DNA of 64,000 nt from Burkholderiales bacterium (GCA_019634955.1 JAHCAK010000001.1:124001-188000), one strand, 5' to 3'. Numbered from the stretch's first letter, positions 6,755-15,179 are shown. Numbers and translations: made by a program. The notes: generated by a model not told the origin, from the letters alone.

Positions 6755-8902
6755 ATGGCCATCGCGGGCCTGGACTTCGGCGGCGGCCGTCGCCTGCCGG
6801 TGTTCCTGCAGACCGAGGCCTCGGAGTGCGGCCTCGCGAGCCTCGGAATGGTGGCGAGCTTCCACGGCCACCGCATCGACCTCGCGGGCCTGCGCCGGCG
6901 GTTCACGCTTTCCCTCAAGGGCGCAACCCTCGCCTACCTGATGCAGGTGGCGGGCCGGCTGCACCTCGCGCCCCGCGCCCTGCGGCTCGAGCTCGAGGAG
7001 CTCCCGAAGCTGCGAACGCCCTGCATCCTGCACTGGGACCTGAACCACTTCGTCGTGCTGCGCTCCGCCGGGCCGCGCGAGGCAGTGATCCACGATCCTG
7101 CGGCGGGCGTGCGGCGCATGCCGATCGCGGAGGTCTCGAAGCACTTCACCGGCATCGCGCTGGAGCTCGCCCCGACCGCCGAGTTCCGCCCGCGCGACGA
7201 GCGGCGCCGCGTGCGCCTGCGCGACCTCACGGGGCCGGTGACGGGGCTCGCCCGGTCGCTCGCGCAGGTGCTGCTGCTGGCGCTGGTGCTGCAGGCCTTC
7301 GCGCTGCTCGCGCCCTTCTACATGCAGTGGGTGGTCGACGGCGCCGTGGTCGCCGCGGACCGCGACCTCCTCACCGTGCTGGGAATCGGCTTCCTGATGC
7401 TCGCGGTGATCCAGGTGGCCGTGGGGGCGCTTCGCTCATGGGTCGTGCTCTACCTCGGCACGACCCTCAACCTGCAGTGGCTCGCCAACGTCTTCACGCA
7501 CCTGCTCCGGCTGCCCGTGGCGTGGTTCGAGAAGCGCCACCTCGGCGACGTGGTCTCTCGCTTCGGCGCCGTGACCACGATCCAGCGCACCATCACCTCG
7601 AGCTTCGTCGAGGCCGTGATCGACGGGCTGATGGCGCTCGCGACCCTGGCGATGATGCTCGTCTACAGCGGCAAGCTCACCGCGCTGGCCGTGGCCGCCG
7701 TGGCCGCGTACGCGGTCTCGCGGGGCGCCTTCTACGCGCCGCTTCGCCGCGCCACGGAGGAGCACATCGTCCACGCCTCGCGCCAGCAGAGCCACTTCCT
7801 CGAGACGGTGCGCGGCGTGCAGTCGATCAAGCTCTTCGGGCGCCAGGAGGAGCGGCGCTCGCGCTGGCTCAACCTCGTGGTGGACGCGGTGAACCGCGAC
7901 CTCGTGGTGCAGAAGCTCTCGCTGGGCTTCCGCAGCGCCAACGGGCTCGTCTTCGGCGCCGAGCGCATCGCCGTGGTGTGGGTGGGCGCGCTCCTCGTGC
8001 TGGACGCCGCCTTCTCCGTGGGGATGCTCTTCGCGTTCATGGCCTACAAGGAGCAGTTCTCGGCGCGCGTGGCCGGCCTCATCGACAAGCTGATCGAGCT
8101 GAAGATGCTGCAGCTGCAGGGCGAGCGCCTCGCCGACATCGTGCTCACCGCGCCCGAGGAGGAATCGCCGGCCTCCGCCCCGGCCGTGGCGCAGCCCTCG
8201 ATCGAGGTCCGGGGCGTCGCCTTCCGCTACTCCGACACCGAGCCGTTCGTGCTCAAGGACTGCTCGTTCGTGATCGAGCCCGGCGAGTCGGTGGCGATCG
8301 TGGGCCCCTCGGGCGGCGGCAAGACCACGCTCGTGAAGATCATGCTGGGGCTGCTCGCCCCCACCGACGGCCAGGTGCTCGTGGGCGGCGTGGACATCCA
8401 GAAGCTGGGCGTCGACGCCTACCGCCGGTTCGTGGGCACGGTGATGCAGGACGACCCCCTCTTCGCCGGCTCCATCGCCGACAACGTGTGCTTCTTCGAC
8501 CCCGCGCCCAGCCACGAGGCGATCGAGCGATGCACGCGGCTCGCCGCCGTGCACGACGACATCGCCGCGATGCCGATGGGCTACCACACGCTCATCGGCG
8601 ACATGGGCGCGGCGCTGTCGGGCGGGCAGCGCCAGCGCATCCTCCTCGCGCGCGCCCTCTACAAGCAGCCGCGCATCCTCTTCCTCGACGAGGCCACGAG
8701 CGCCCTCGACGTGCAGCGCGAGCGGCAGGTGAACGAGGCCATCCGGGGGCTCAACCTCACCCGCATCCTCATCGCCCACCGGCCGGAGACGATCGCCTCG
8801 GCCGGGCGCGTGATCGTGCTGCAGGGCGGGCGGGTGGCGCAGGACCTGCGCCGCGTGCCGTCCAGCCCGGCGGGCGCGCCGCTGGCGGGCAGCGTTGCGT
8901 GA
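6755..8902 (+). CDS. Peptidase-containing ABC transporter (C39 leader peptidase + exporter)
   Basis: A 715-residue CvaB/LagD-type bifunctional exporter that cuts double-glycine leaders and pumps the core peptides out. The N-terminal C39 domain is intact: Q19 and C25 in QTEASECGLASLG, H98 in HWDLNHFVVL and D114 in VIHDPAAG. The middle holds the six-helix ABC membrane domain (from about residue 160). The C-terminal ATPase has Walker A GPSGGGKTTL near 517, the signature LSGGQRQR near 621, and DEATSALD near 645. An intact cysteine means it should really process leaders, unlike HlyB-type transporters where it is lost. Its substrates are almost certainly the four small peptides upstream. It is the last gene of the cluster; the next gene is convergent. 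Confidence 0.93.
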   Translation: MAIAGLDFGGGRRLPVFLQTEASECGLASLGMVASFHGHRIDLAGLRRRFTLSLKGATLAYLMQVAGRLHLAPRALRLELEELPKLRTPCILHWDLNHFVVLRSAGPREAVIHDPAAGVRRMPIAEVSKHFTGIALELAPTAEFRPRDERRRVRLRDLTGPVTGLARSLAQVLLLALVLQAFALLAPFYMQWVVDGAVVAADRDLLTVLGIGFLMLAVIQVAVGALRSWVVLYLGTTLNLQWLANVFTHLLRLPVAWFEKRHLGDVVSRFGAVTTIQRTITSSFVEAVIDGLMALATLAMMLVYSGKLTALAVAAVAAYAVSRGAFYAPLRRATEEHIVHASRQQSHFLETVRGVQSIKLFGRQEERRSRWLNLVVDAVNRDLVVQKLSLGFRSANGLVFGAERIAVVWVGALLVLDAAFSVGMLFAFMAYKEQFSARVAGLIDKLIELKMLQLQGERLADIVLTAPEEESPASAPAVAQPSIEVRGVAFRYSDTEPFVLKDCSFVIEPGESVAIVGPSGGGKTTLVKIMLGLLAPTDGQVLVGGVDIQKLGVDAYRRFVGTVMQDDPLFAGSIADNVCFFDPAPSHEAIERCTRLAAVHDDIAAMPMGYHTLIGDMGAALSGGQRQRILLARALYKQPRILFLDEATSALDVQRERQVNEAIRGLNLTRILIAHRPETIASAGRVIVLQGGRVAQDLRRVPSSPAGAPLAGSVA

Positions 8903-8934
8903 CGGCCGGCGCGTTCGCCTCCGATCCCGGGCCG

Positions 8935-9405
8935 TCATTCCTCGAACCAGTACTCCATCTCGCTGCGGTTCTGGTTGAAGGTGACGTTGTCGGAAACCGT
9001 CTCCGCCCTGACCACGCCGCGGATGGCGGCGAACCGCCCCGTGCCCCCCGTGACGGTGAGGCCCGTCAGGTTCTTCAGGAGCTCCCTCCCGTCGCCCGCC
9101 GGAAGCCGGTGCGCGAGGACGTTTCCTCGCGCGTGGATCTTCTCGCCGCTCGCCATCACGTAGGTGACGTAGGTCGTACCGAGGCCGTTGAGGTCCGTGA
9201 AGTCCGTCGTTCCCCGGATCCATGCCTCCCTGAGCGCCACGCCCTCGATCAGGGGCGCGTCCTCCCCGTAGGTTCGCAGCAACTCGAAGACGCGGAGCCG
9301 GTGCCCGGGCGCGTCCTCCACGTCGATCGCGTGCTGCCTCGTGAACCGGTTCGCCTCGGCCGGCGCCTCGAAGGCCACGATCCGCTTCTTCCTCCCGTCG
9401 GCCAT
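8935..9405 (-). CDS. Small protein with possible allene oxide cyclase/dirigent-like barrel
   Basis: A 156-residue protein without a signal peptide. The segment VTGGTGRFAAIRGVVRAE resembles the GGTGxFAxAxG turn seen in allene oxide cyclase-like and dirigent-like eight-stranded barrels, and the alternating hydrophobic pattern around it fits beta strands. I cannot assign a reaction. Its ATG shares one base with the stop of the Bug protein gene upstream (TGATG), so it is translationally coupled to a periplasmic carboxylate-binding protein. It may act on the same compound or be a coupled passenger. The C-terminus is acidic (SEMEYWFEE). Confidence 0.6.
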   Translation of the reverse strand: MADGRKKRIVAFEAPAEANRFTRQHAIDVEDAPGHRLRVFELLRTYGEDAPLIEGVALREAWIRGTTDFTDLNGLGTTYVTYVMASGEKIHARGNVLAHRLPAGDGRELLKNLTGLTVTGGTGRFAAIRGVVRAETVSDNVTFNQNRSEMEYWFEE

Positions 9406-10355
9406 CACTCGGCACCCAGGCGATAGTCCCGGGCGAAGCGCGCCCAGGCCGCATGGGAGTCCGCCTGCGCCCGGCGAAGGTCCTCGGGCGTGCAGCCCTT
9501 GACCCGCAGCGTGAGCTTCTCCAGCTTTGCCCGGATACCGGGTTGCGCGAGCACCGCGTTCACCTCGCGCGACAGCTTGCCGACGATCCCGGCGGGCGTC
9601 TTCGCCGGGGCGAAAAGCATCTGGACGGACTCGAAGGCCACGCCGGGCATCCCCGACTCCCCCATCGTCGGCACCTCGGGCGCCAGGAGCGAGCGCTCCG
9701 GCCCGAGCATCGCAAGCACGCGGACCTTGCCTTCCCTCGCGAGCGCGATGCCGTTGCTGAGGGGGCCGAAGTTCACGTGCACCTGCCCGGCGAGCATGTC
9801 GGGAAGCACCTGCGCCATCGAGCGGTACGGCACCTTCGTCATCTCGACGCCGGACGCCCGCATGAACTGGGCCGCGGCGAAATGCTCCCCCACGTTGAGC
9901 GTCGCGAAATTGACCGTGCCCGGATGCTCCCTGGCGTAGGCGATGAACTCGCCCACCGAGGTGGCGGGAACGCGGGGGCTGACGAACATGCCGAAATCGT
10001 AGGTGCCGATCGTCGTGATGGGCGTGAAGTCGGACGGCCCGTAGGCGGTCGTGCCCACGACGGGCAGCGCGGCCGTCGCGGTGACGGCATAGAGGATCGT
10101 GTAGCCGTCGGCCGGCGCGGCCGCCACGGCCTGCCCCGCCAGGGCGCCCTCCGCGCCAGCCCGGTTCTCGATCACCACCGGCTGGCCCAGCCGCGCCTCG
10201 AGCGCGGGCGCCAGCGTGCGGGCGACGGCGTCGGCGGCCCCGCCCGCGGCGAAGGGCAGCACCAGCCGCACGGGGCGGCTCGGATACTCGGCGCGGGCCA
10301 CCCACGCGATCGACAGCGCTATGGCAGCGGCGAGAATGCGGGTTAGCGCGCTCAT
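9405..10355 (-). CDS. Bug/TctC family tripartite tricarboxylate transporter substrate-binding protein
   Basis: A 316-residue periplasmic binding protein of the Bug family, greatly expanded in Betaproteobacteria, which bind carboxylates or other small acids. The ATG at 10355 gives a signal peptide (MSALTRILAAAIALSIAWVARA) followed by the typical mature start EYPSRPVRLVLPFAAGGAADAVAR and the family motif GQPVVIENRAGAEG. GGAG lies just upstream of this ATG. No TctA/TctB membrane genes lie nearby, which is common for orphan Bug proteins. The divergent LysR gene at 10449 probably regulates it. The ligand is not predictable from sequence. Confidence 0.9.
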   Translation of the reverse strand: MSALTRILAAAIALSIAWVARAEYPSRPVRLVLPFAAGGAADAVARTLAPALEARLGQPVVIENRAGAEGALAGQAVAAAPADGYTILYAVTATAALPVVGTTAYGPSDFTPITTIGTYDFGMFVSPRVPATSVGEFIAYAREHPGTVNFATLNVGEHFAAAQFMRASGVEMTKVPYRSMAQVLPDMLAGQVHVNFGPLSNGIALAREGKVRVLAMLGPERSLLAPEVPTMGESGMPGVAFESVQMLFAPAKTPAGIVGKLSREVNAVLAQPGIRAKLEKLTLRVKGCTPEDLRRAQADSHAAWARFARDYRLGAE

Positions 10356-10403
10356 GGGGATCTCCGGCGATGGTGTGCGCTCATCCTGGCGGATGCCACA
10401 TTC

Positions 10404-10425
10404 AGGAGGAATACCCAATTCTCCT
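10404..10425. promoter_or_regulatory. Imperfect inverted repeat in the Bug-LysR divergent spacer
   Basis: AGGAGGAAT, five bases, then ATTCTCCT: the arms are complementary apart from one inserted base. It sits in the 93-base spacer between the divergent Bug and LysR genes, where LysR-type proteins usually bind T-N11-A-like dyads. The role is inferred from position only. Confidence 0.4.
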
Positions 10426-10448
10426 CAGGTGTGTTATGTCTTGGCCTT

Positions 10449-11438
10449 ATGCCTAGACTCAGCCAGTGGGAGGGCGCGATCGGCCGGCGGATCCGCCTGC
10501 GGGACCTGTTCGTGTTCTTTACGGTGCTCGAGTGCGGCAGCATGTCGAAGGCGGCGCTGCGCCTGGGGGTCTCGACGCCATCGGTGTCCGAGCTGGTCGC
10601 CGACCTGGAGCACGCGGTGGGCGCGCGCCTGCTCGACAGGAGCCCCAAGGGAGTCGTGGCCACCCGGTTCGGCGAGGCGCTCCTCTCGCGCGGGATGGCG
10701 GCCTTCGACGAGCTCCGCCAGGCAATCCGGGACATCGAGTCGATCGCCGACCCGGGCAGCGGAGAGGTCCGCATCGGCTGCCCGGAGTCCGCGACCTCGT
10801 TCCTGGCGGAGGTCATCGAGCACGTAACGGCGCTGCATCCCCGCGTGCGCTTCGTCGTACGGGAAGCCTACCCCCCGTACCGGGAGCTCATCGACCGCGA
10901 GATCGACCTGGTGTTCTCGCGGATGGCGGCCCCGCCGGACAGCGGTCCAGGGAACGACCTGCAGGTGGAGACGCTGTTCGACGATCCATTCTTCGCCGTC
11001 GTGGGCAAGGGCAACCCGCTGGCCCGGCGGCGGAAGATCGACCTGGCGGAACTCGCCGGCGCCCGCTGGATCATTCCCCCTACCGACGTCATGGCAGGGC
11101 TGTTCGTCACGGACGCGTTTCGCGCCCGCGGCCTCGATCCGCCGACGCCGCACATCACGACGTTCTCGATCCACCTGCGCAACGATCTCGCGAGCCGCGG
11201 GAACTGCATTTCGGTGCTGCCCCGCTCGGTTCTGCGGCTCGGCATCCCGCGCTACGGATTGAAGGAGCTTCCCCTGAAGCTCTCGGCGAGGCCATCGCCG
11301 CTCACGATCGTGACGATGAGGAACCGGTCCCTCACGGCCGCCGCACAGGCCTTCATCCAATCCGCGCGCGAGGTGGCACGTGCGTTCTCGCCGGCGGCGG
11401 GCCGTCCGGGAGCAAGGCACCGCACCGCCAGGTCCTAG
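10449..11438 (+). CDS. LysR-type transcriptional regulator
   Basis: A 329-residue LysR protein. The N-terminal winged helix-turn-helix has the usual pattern (RDLFVFFTVLECGSMSKAAL, then VSELVADLEHAVGARLLDRS). The rest is a periplasmic-binding-like effector domain with EVRIGCPESATSFLAEVI and a C-terminal FIQSAREVAR. I start at the ATG at 10449, just before MPRLSQWEGAIGRR; upstream GTG starts would only add a few residues. It is divergent from the Bug gene and most likely controls it, with a small acid as inducer. Its 3' end overlaps the convergent membrane-protein gene by four bases. Confidence 0.9.
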   Translation: MPRLSQWEGAIGRRIRLRDLFVFFTVLECGSMSKAALRLGVSTPSVSELVADLEHAVGARLLDRSPKGVVATRFGEALLSRGMAAFDELRQAIRDIESIADPGSGEVRIGCPESATSFLAEVIEHVTALHPRVRFVVREAYPPYRELIDREIDLVFSRMAAPPDSGPGNDLQVETLFDDPFFAVVGKGNPLARRRKIDLAELAGARWIIPPTDVMAGLFVTDAFRARGLDPPTPHITTFSIHLRNDLASRGNCISVLPRSVLRLGIPRYGLKELPLKLSARPSPLTIVTMRNRSLTAAAQAFIQSAREVARAFSPAAGRPGARHRTARS

Positions 11439-12265
11439 GTTCCGGAGCCCGCTCTTCCGCCGGGCGCAACGAGGCCCTTTCCAAGGCGGACCAGTGCCCA
11501 CAGCAGCAGCAGCGGGACGACGAGCGTCTGCAGGAGGAACACCACGATCAGGCGCACGACGTGCTCGATGGCGCGCCCGGCCACGGCTTTCAGCTCGTCG
11601 ATCTTCTGCCCGACGTCCGGCGCGCGCGACCACCATCCCTTCAGCCGGTCGGCGATGCTTTCCTCGCCCTTCGGCACGGCGGAGGGCGCCGCGCGCGCGT
11701 CGATCTCGCGTCCGGACGATTCGATGGCGGCTTGCCCGGCGGCGTAGTCGCCCTCGAGGAAGAGGCGGAACCCCGCCTCGCTCCCCAGCACGACGAGCGG
11801 CATCGCGAAGCGCACCAGCAGCGCCGCGACCACGAGGCGGTCCAGCCACGCGAGCCGCGGCTGGCCTCGCCACGCCCGCCACGCCCACGCAACCGCGATT
11901 GCCGTGAGCATGGCGGCGACGAGCCAGTGCGCACCCATGCGGATCAACGCGATCTCGATCCCGAAGGCGACGCTCGCCATCAGCATGAGGGAGGAGAACT
12001 GCTCGACGAGGTCGTCGACGGGGTCGAGCACCTGCCCCGGCGTGAGCGTGACGCCGAGGCCGGCGGGCGCGACGGAGAGCTCAGTCCCCTTGGCGACCGA
12101 GATGGCCGCGTTCAGGGCGCGCGCCGCGGCGAAGGTCGCGAGCGCGCGCTTGAGCCCGGCCTGCGCGTGCGCGGAGGCGGCTGCGTCCATCGGCCCCAGC
12201 CACGCGAGCGCGACCGCGAGCCCCAGGGCGGCGAGCACGAGCATCCGGCGGAGAGCGGGCCTCAT
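11435..12265 (-). CDS. Conserved hypothetical membrane protein
   Basis: A 276-residue protein I do not recognise. An N-terminal hydrophobic helix (MLVLAALGLAVALAWLG) is followed by an Ala-rich soluble stretch. Then come two or three membrane segments in the middle (LMLMASVAFGIEIALIRM, WLVAAMLTAIAVAWAW, LVVAALLVRFAMPLVVL), a charged region with GREIDARAA and a likely amphipathic helix (ADRLKGWWSRAPDVGQKIDELKAVAGRAIEHVV). A last membrane helix (LLQTLVVPLLLLWALV) closes the protein. It stands alone between the convergent LysR gene and the divergent AbiE-like pair. It is probably a real gene, since the hydrophobic pattern is regular and the codon bias is normal. Confidence 0.65.
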   Translation of the reverse strand: MRPALRRMLVLAALGLAVALAWLGPMDAAASAHAQAGLKRALATFAAARALNAAISVAKGTELSVAPAGLGVTLTPGQVLDPVDDLVEQFSSLMLMASVAFGIEIALIRMGAHWLVAAMLTAIAVAWAWRAWRGQPRLAWLDRLVVAALLVRFAMPLVVLGSEAGFRLFLEGDYAAGQAAIESSGREIDARAAPSAVPKGEESIADRLKGWWSRAPDVGQKIDELKAVAGRAIEHVVRLIVVFLLQTLVVPLLLLWALVRLGKGLVAPGGRAGSGT

Positions 12266-12306
12266 GCGGGCATGATAGCCGCGGCCCTCGCGCCCCTCGT
12301 TGTTTT

Positions 12307-12338
12307 TGTTGACTTGTCAACATTTACCAGCCGATAAT
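12307..12338 (+). promoter_or_regulatory. Promoter with overlapping palindromic operator for the AbiE-like pair
   Basis: TGTTGACTTGTCAACA at 12307-12322 is a dyad with perfect 7-base arms around TT. It contains the -35 box TTGACT (12309-12314). Eighteen bases later comes GATAAT (12333-12338), a near-consensus -10. The ATG of the antitoxin-like gene at 12344 begins six bases after the -10, so transcription should start at or next to the start codon. A repressor on the dyad would cover the -35, as expected for autorepressed toxin-antitoxin operons. Confidence 0.75.
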
Positions 12339-12343
12339 GGGCC

Positions 12344-12757
12344 ATGGATCCCCGCCCCGCCCGTGGCCGCCCCCGCACCTCGGGCCTCTCCCGCGCCGAG
12401 CAGCTGCGCGCCGCCAAGCGCGCCCAGCGCAGCCGCGAGCGCGCCGCCGGCATCGCGGCCGTGGAAGTGCGCCTGCCTGCCGGGGAGGCGGCCCGCCTGA
12501 AGGCCGCGATGGCCTCCCCGCGCTTTGCCGCCGCGCTCGCGGACCTGCTCGACGACATGGTCCTCGACCTCGAGCGCTGGCCCGTCCTGCGCGAGCTCGC
12601 GTGGAACCGGGCCGGGCGCTGGATCCTCGCGGAGGAGGCGCTCGGCCTCTACGAGCGCAACTGGCGCTTCGTGGACCTGCACCGCCTCGGCGAGCCCGAG
12701 GCCGCCCTCGTCGAGCGGCTGAAGGCGCGGCACGGCGGCGGGGTGCTCAATGCCTGA
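12344..12757 (+). CDS. Probable antitoxin / DNA-binding partner of the AbiEii-like toxin
   Basis: A 137-residue protein with a strongly basic N-terminus (RGRPRTSGLSRAEQL, AKRAQRSRERA). A short strand-helix unit follows (AAVEVRLPAGEAARLKAAM) that looks like a ribbon-helix-helix DNA-binding fold. The C-terminal half is predicted helical. It overlaps the next gene by eight bases, as expected for an antitoxin-toxin pair, and is preceded by a palindromic promoter. There is no ribosome site because the mRNA is probably leaderless. It is not a classic AbiEi protein, so pairing with AbiEii is inferred from order and coupling. Confidence 0.65.
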   Translation: MDPRPARGRPRTSGLSRAEQLRAAKRAQRSRERAAGIAAVEVRLPAGEAARLKAAMASPRFAAALADLLDDMVLDLERWPVLRELAWNRAGRWILAEEALGLYERNWRFVDLHRLGEPEAALVERLKARHGGGVLNA

Positions 12758-13472
12758 GCGGCGCTTCCGCCGACCCGCGCACGCGGCCGTGGTGGCGTTG
12801 CTGCGCCGCTTCGACCGCGCCTTCCTCGATCGGTGCGCGTGCCTATTCGCCGGCGGCACGCGCATCGTGCTGGAGCTGGGCGAATACCGCGAATCGCGCG
12901 ACGTGGACTTCCTCTGCGCGAGCCGCGAGGGCTACCGCCTGCTGCGCGAATCGGTCGCGGAGGATTCGCTGGGCCCCGTGGTCGCCAGGCCCGTCGCGCT
13001 GGCCCGCGAAGTCCGCGCGGACCAGTACGGCATCCGCACCTGGCTCCCCGCGGGCGAGCTGCGGATCAAGTTCGAGATCCTGCGCGAGGCGCGCATCGAC
13101 CTCGCGGGCGGCAAGGTCGCGGGGCTCCCGGTCACCTGCCTCGACCCCGCGCACGCCTTCGCGGAGAAATTCCTCGCCAACGCCGACCGCGGGCTGGACG
13201 CCTCCACCCTCGCGCGGGACGCGGTCGACCTCGCCTTCATGATCGAGGGCTGGCCCGCGGCCGCCGCCGCCACCGGGCTCGCGAAGGCCCGGGGCGCCTA
13301 CGGCGACGCCGTCGAGAGGAGCCTCTCCGCCGCGGTCACGAAGCTCCGCGAGGACAAGGCGTGGCGCAACCGCGTGGTCGAGGGGCTCGGCATCGGCGAC
13401 ACGAAGACGCTCGCGGCGGGCCTGGCGCGGCTGGCGCAGGGCAGGTGGCGCGGCAAGGAGGCGGTCGCATGA
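12750..13472 (+). CDS. AbiEii/AbiGii-family nucleotidyltransferase toxin
   Basis: A 240-residue protein of the AbiEii (DUF1814) family, type IV toxin-antitoxin components that act as nucleotidyltransferases. The catalytic pattern is visible: FAGGTRIVLELGEYRESRDVDFL gives the GG(S/T) turn and the DxD-like acidic pair. Further on, HAFAEKFLANADRGLD and ARDAVDLAFM match the conserved K...R...D..D segment. Upstream is the small basic partner at 12344. The family is linked to phage abortive infection, so this pair may be a defence or stability module. It ends overlapping the EamA gene by four bases, which is unusual for a mobile module and suggests long residence in this operon. Confidence 0.8.
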   Translation: MPERRFRRPAHAAVVALLRRFDRAFLDRCACLFAGGTRIVLELGEYRESRDVDFLCASREGYRLLRESVAEDSLGPVVARPVALAREVRADQYGIRTWLPAGELRIKFEILREARIDLAGGKVAGLPVTCLDPAHAFAEKFLANADRGLDASTLARDAVDLAFMIEGWPAAAAATGLAKARGAYGDAVERSLSAAVTKLREDKAWRNRVVEGLGIGDTKTLAAGLARLAQGRWRGKEAVA

Positions 13473-14338
13473 CTTCGTCCTGGATGCTCGTCGCGGGTTT
13501 CCTCTTCGCCGTGATGGGCGTCTTCATCAAGCTGGGCGCCGCGCATTTCGACGCGGCGGAGCTCGCCCTCTACCGGTCCCTCTTCACGCTCGTCGCGGTC
13601 GCCGGCATCGTGGCCGTGCGCGGCGGCACCGTGAGGACACCGCACATGGGCATGCACCTCGTGCGCGGCATCGTGGGCGCGGTGTCCCTCATCGGCTACT
13701 TCTACGCCATCACGCGCCTGCCGCTCGCGACCGCGCAGACGCTCAACTACACCTCGCCCCTCTTCCTCGCCATCGCCACCACCGTCGTGCTGGGCGAGCG
13801 GTTCTCCGGCTGGCTCGTCTTCGCGATCGCACTGGGATTCTCCGGCGTGGCGATGCTGCTGCAGCCCACCTTCGCCGCGGGGCAGGAGGGCCCGGCGCTC
13901 GTGGGGCTGTTCTCGGGCGTGTTCGCGGCCTGGGCCTACCTCAGCGTGCGCACGCTCGGGCGTCTGGGCGAGCCGGACTGGCGCGTGGTGTTCTGGTTCG
14001 GCGCCGTGGGGACCGTGCTCTGCCTCGCGTGGCAAATGCTCACCGGGCCATTCCACCCCATCACGGGCGCCAACTGGTGGATCCTCGCGGGCGTCGGCCT
14101 CACGGGCACGCTCGCGCAGCTCGCCATGACCCGCGCCTACCGGCTCGGCAACACCCTCGTTGCGAGCGCGCTCTCGTACTCGACCATCGTTTTCGCCACA
14201 ATCTTCACCTACGCCGTGTGGGGCGACGCGCTGTCGCCTCTCGCCTGGGCGGGCATGGTCGTCATCGTCGCGAGCGGGCTCGTGGCGATGCGCGTGGAGA
14301 AGAAGGAACAAGTGGAGGAGGCCGGATTTGAAAGCTGA
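13469..14338 (+). CDS. EamA-family (DMT) transporter
   Basis: A 289-residue inner-membrane protein with ten predicted helices in two EamA repeats, typical of drug/metabolite exporters of the DMT superfamily. The first repeat starts MLVAGFLFAVMGVFIKLG and includes the family segment YFYAITRLPLATAQTLNYTSPLF (positions about 73-95). The second contains GVGLTGTLAQLAMTRAY and ends in a basic tail. The ATG overlaps the toxin stop (ATGA). The 3' end overlaps the sulfurtransferase start by 11 bases. Substrate unknown; amino acids or their derivatives are common for the family. Confidence 0.88.
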   Translation: MTSSWMLVAGFLFAVMGVFIKLGAAHFDAAELALYRSLFTLVAVAGIVAVRGGTVRTPHMGMHLVRGIVGAVSLIGYFYAITRLPLATAQTLNYTSPLFLAIATTVVLGERFSGWLVFAIALGFSGVAMLLQPTFAAGQEGPALVGLFSGVFAAWAYLSVRTLGRLGEPDWRVVFWFGAVGTVLCLAWQMLTGPFHPITGANWWILAGVGLTGTLAQLAMTRAYRLGNTLVASALSYSTIVFATIFTYAVWGDALSPLAWAGMVVIVASGLVAMRVEKKEQVEEAGFES

Positions 14339-15179
14339 GCTGCTCGTCTCGACCGAAACGCTCGCCGCGCGCCTGGGCGACCCGGACTGGATCGTCTTCG
14401 ACACGCGCCACGACCTCGCCTGGCCCGACAAGGGCCGCGAGGCCTGGCAGGCGGCGCACGTGCCCGGCGCGTACTTCATGCACCTCGACCAGGATCTTTC
14501 GGGGCCGAAGACCGGGAAGAACGGCCGCCACCCGCTGCCGCCGATCCCGGACTTCGCCGCGCGCATGAACCGCTGCGGCGTGGCGCCCGGCCGGCAGGTC
14601 GTCGTCTACGACGACGGCGGCGGCAGCTTCGCGGTGCGCCTGTGGTGGATGCTGCGCTGGCTGGGCCACGACCGCGTGGCGCTCCTGGACGGCGGCTTCG
14701 CCGCGTGGAAGCGGGAGAACCGCCCCCTCGACGCGGCCGTGCCGCCGCCTCGCGAGGGGCGCTTCGAGCCGCGGCCCGCGGCGGGCATGACAGTGGATGC
14801 GGGCGGCGTGGCCGCCCTCCTCGGCGACCCGGCCGCGAAGATCGTGGACGCGCGCGCGGCCACGCGCTTCATGGGCGAGAACGAGACGCTCGACCCCGTG
14901 GCCGGGCACATCCCCGGCTCGCACAACCGCTTCTGGCAGCACAACCTCGGCTACGACGGGCGCTTCCTCACGCCGGAGGAGTTGCGCGCGGAGTTCCTCG
15001 AGGAACTGGACGGCGTGAGCCCCGAGCGCGTGGTGCACAGTTGCGGCTCCGGGGTGACCGCCTGCCACAACCTCTTCGCGATGGAGCTGGCCGGCCTCGC
15101 CGGTTCGCGCCTCTACCCGGGCTCGTGGAGCGAGTGGTGCGCCGATCCCGCGCGGCCGGTGGCCACCGGGCCGAAATGA
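14328..15179 (+). CDS. Thiosulfate/3-mercaptopyruvate sulfurtransferase (two rhodanese domains)
   Basis: A 283-residue cytoplasmic enzyme with two rhodanese domains. The first (about residues 5-130) is the inactive structural copy. The second has the catalytic cysteine C239 in the loop CGSGVTAC, a sequence more like mercaptopyruvate sulfurtransferase than thiosulfate sulfurtransferase. The CRE-type motif HVPGAYFMHLD is in domain one and HIPGSHNRFW in domain two. I chose the TTG at 14328, which has a strong GGAGGAG ribosome site six bases upstream and starts KAELLVSTETLA. This overlaps the EamA gene by 11 bases. The stop overlaps the next gene (ATGA). Confidence 0.88.
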   Translation: MKAELLVSTETLAARLGDPDWIVFDTRHDLAWPDKGREAWQAAHVPGAYFMHLDQDLSGPKTGKNGRHPLPPIPDFAARMNRCGVAPGRQVVVYDDGGGSFAVRLWWMLRWLGHDRVALLDGGFAAWKRENRPLDAAVPPPREGRFEPRPAAGMTVDAGGVAALLGDPAAKIVDARAATRFMGENETLDPVAGHIPGSHNRFWQHNLGYDGRFLTPEELRAEFLEELDGVSPERVVHSCGSGVTACHNLFAMELAGLAGSRLYPGSWSEWCADPARPVATGPK

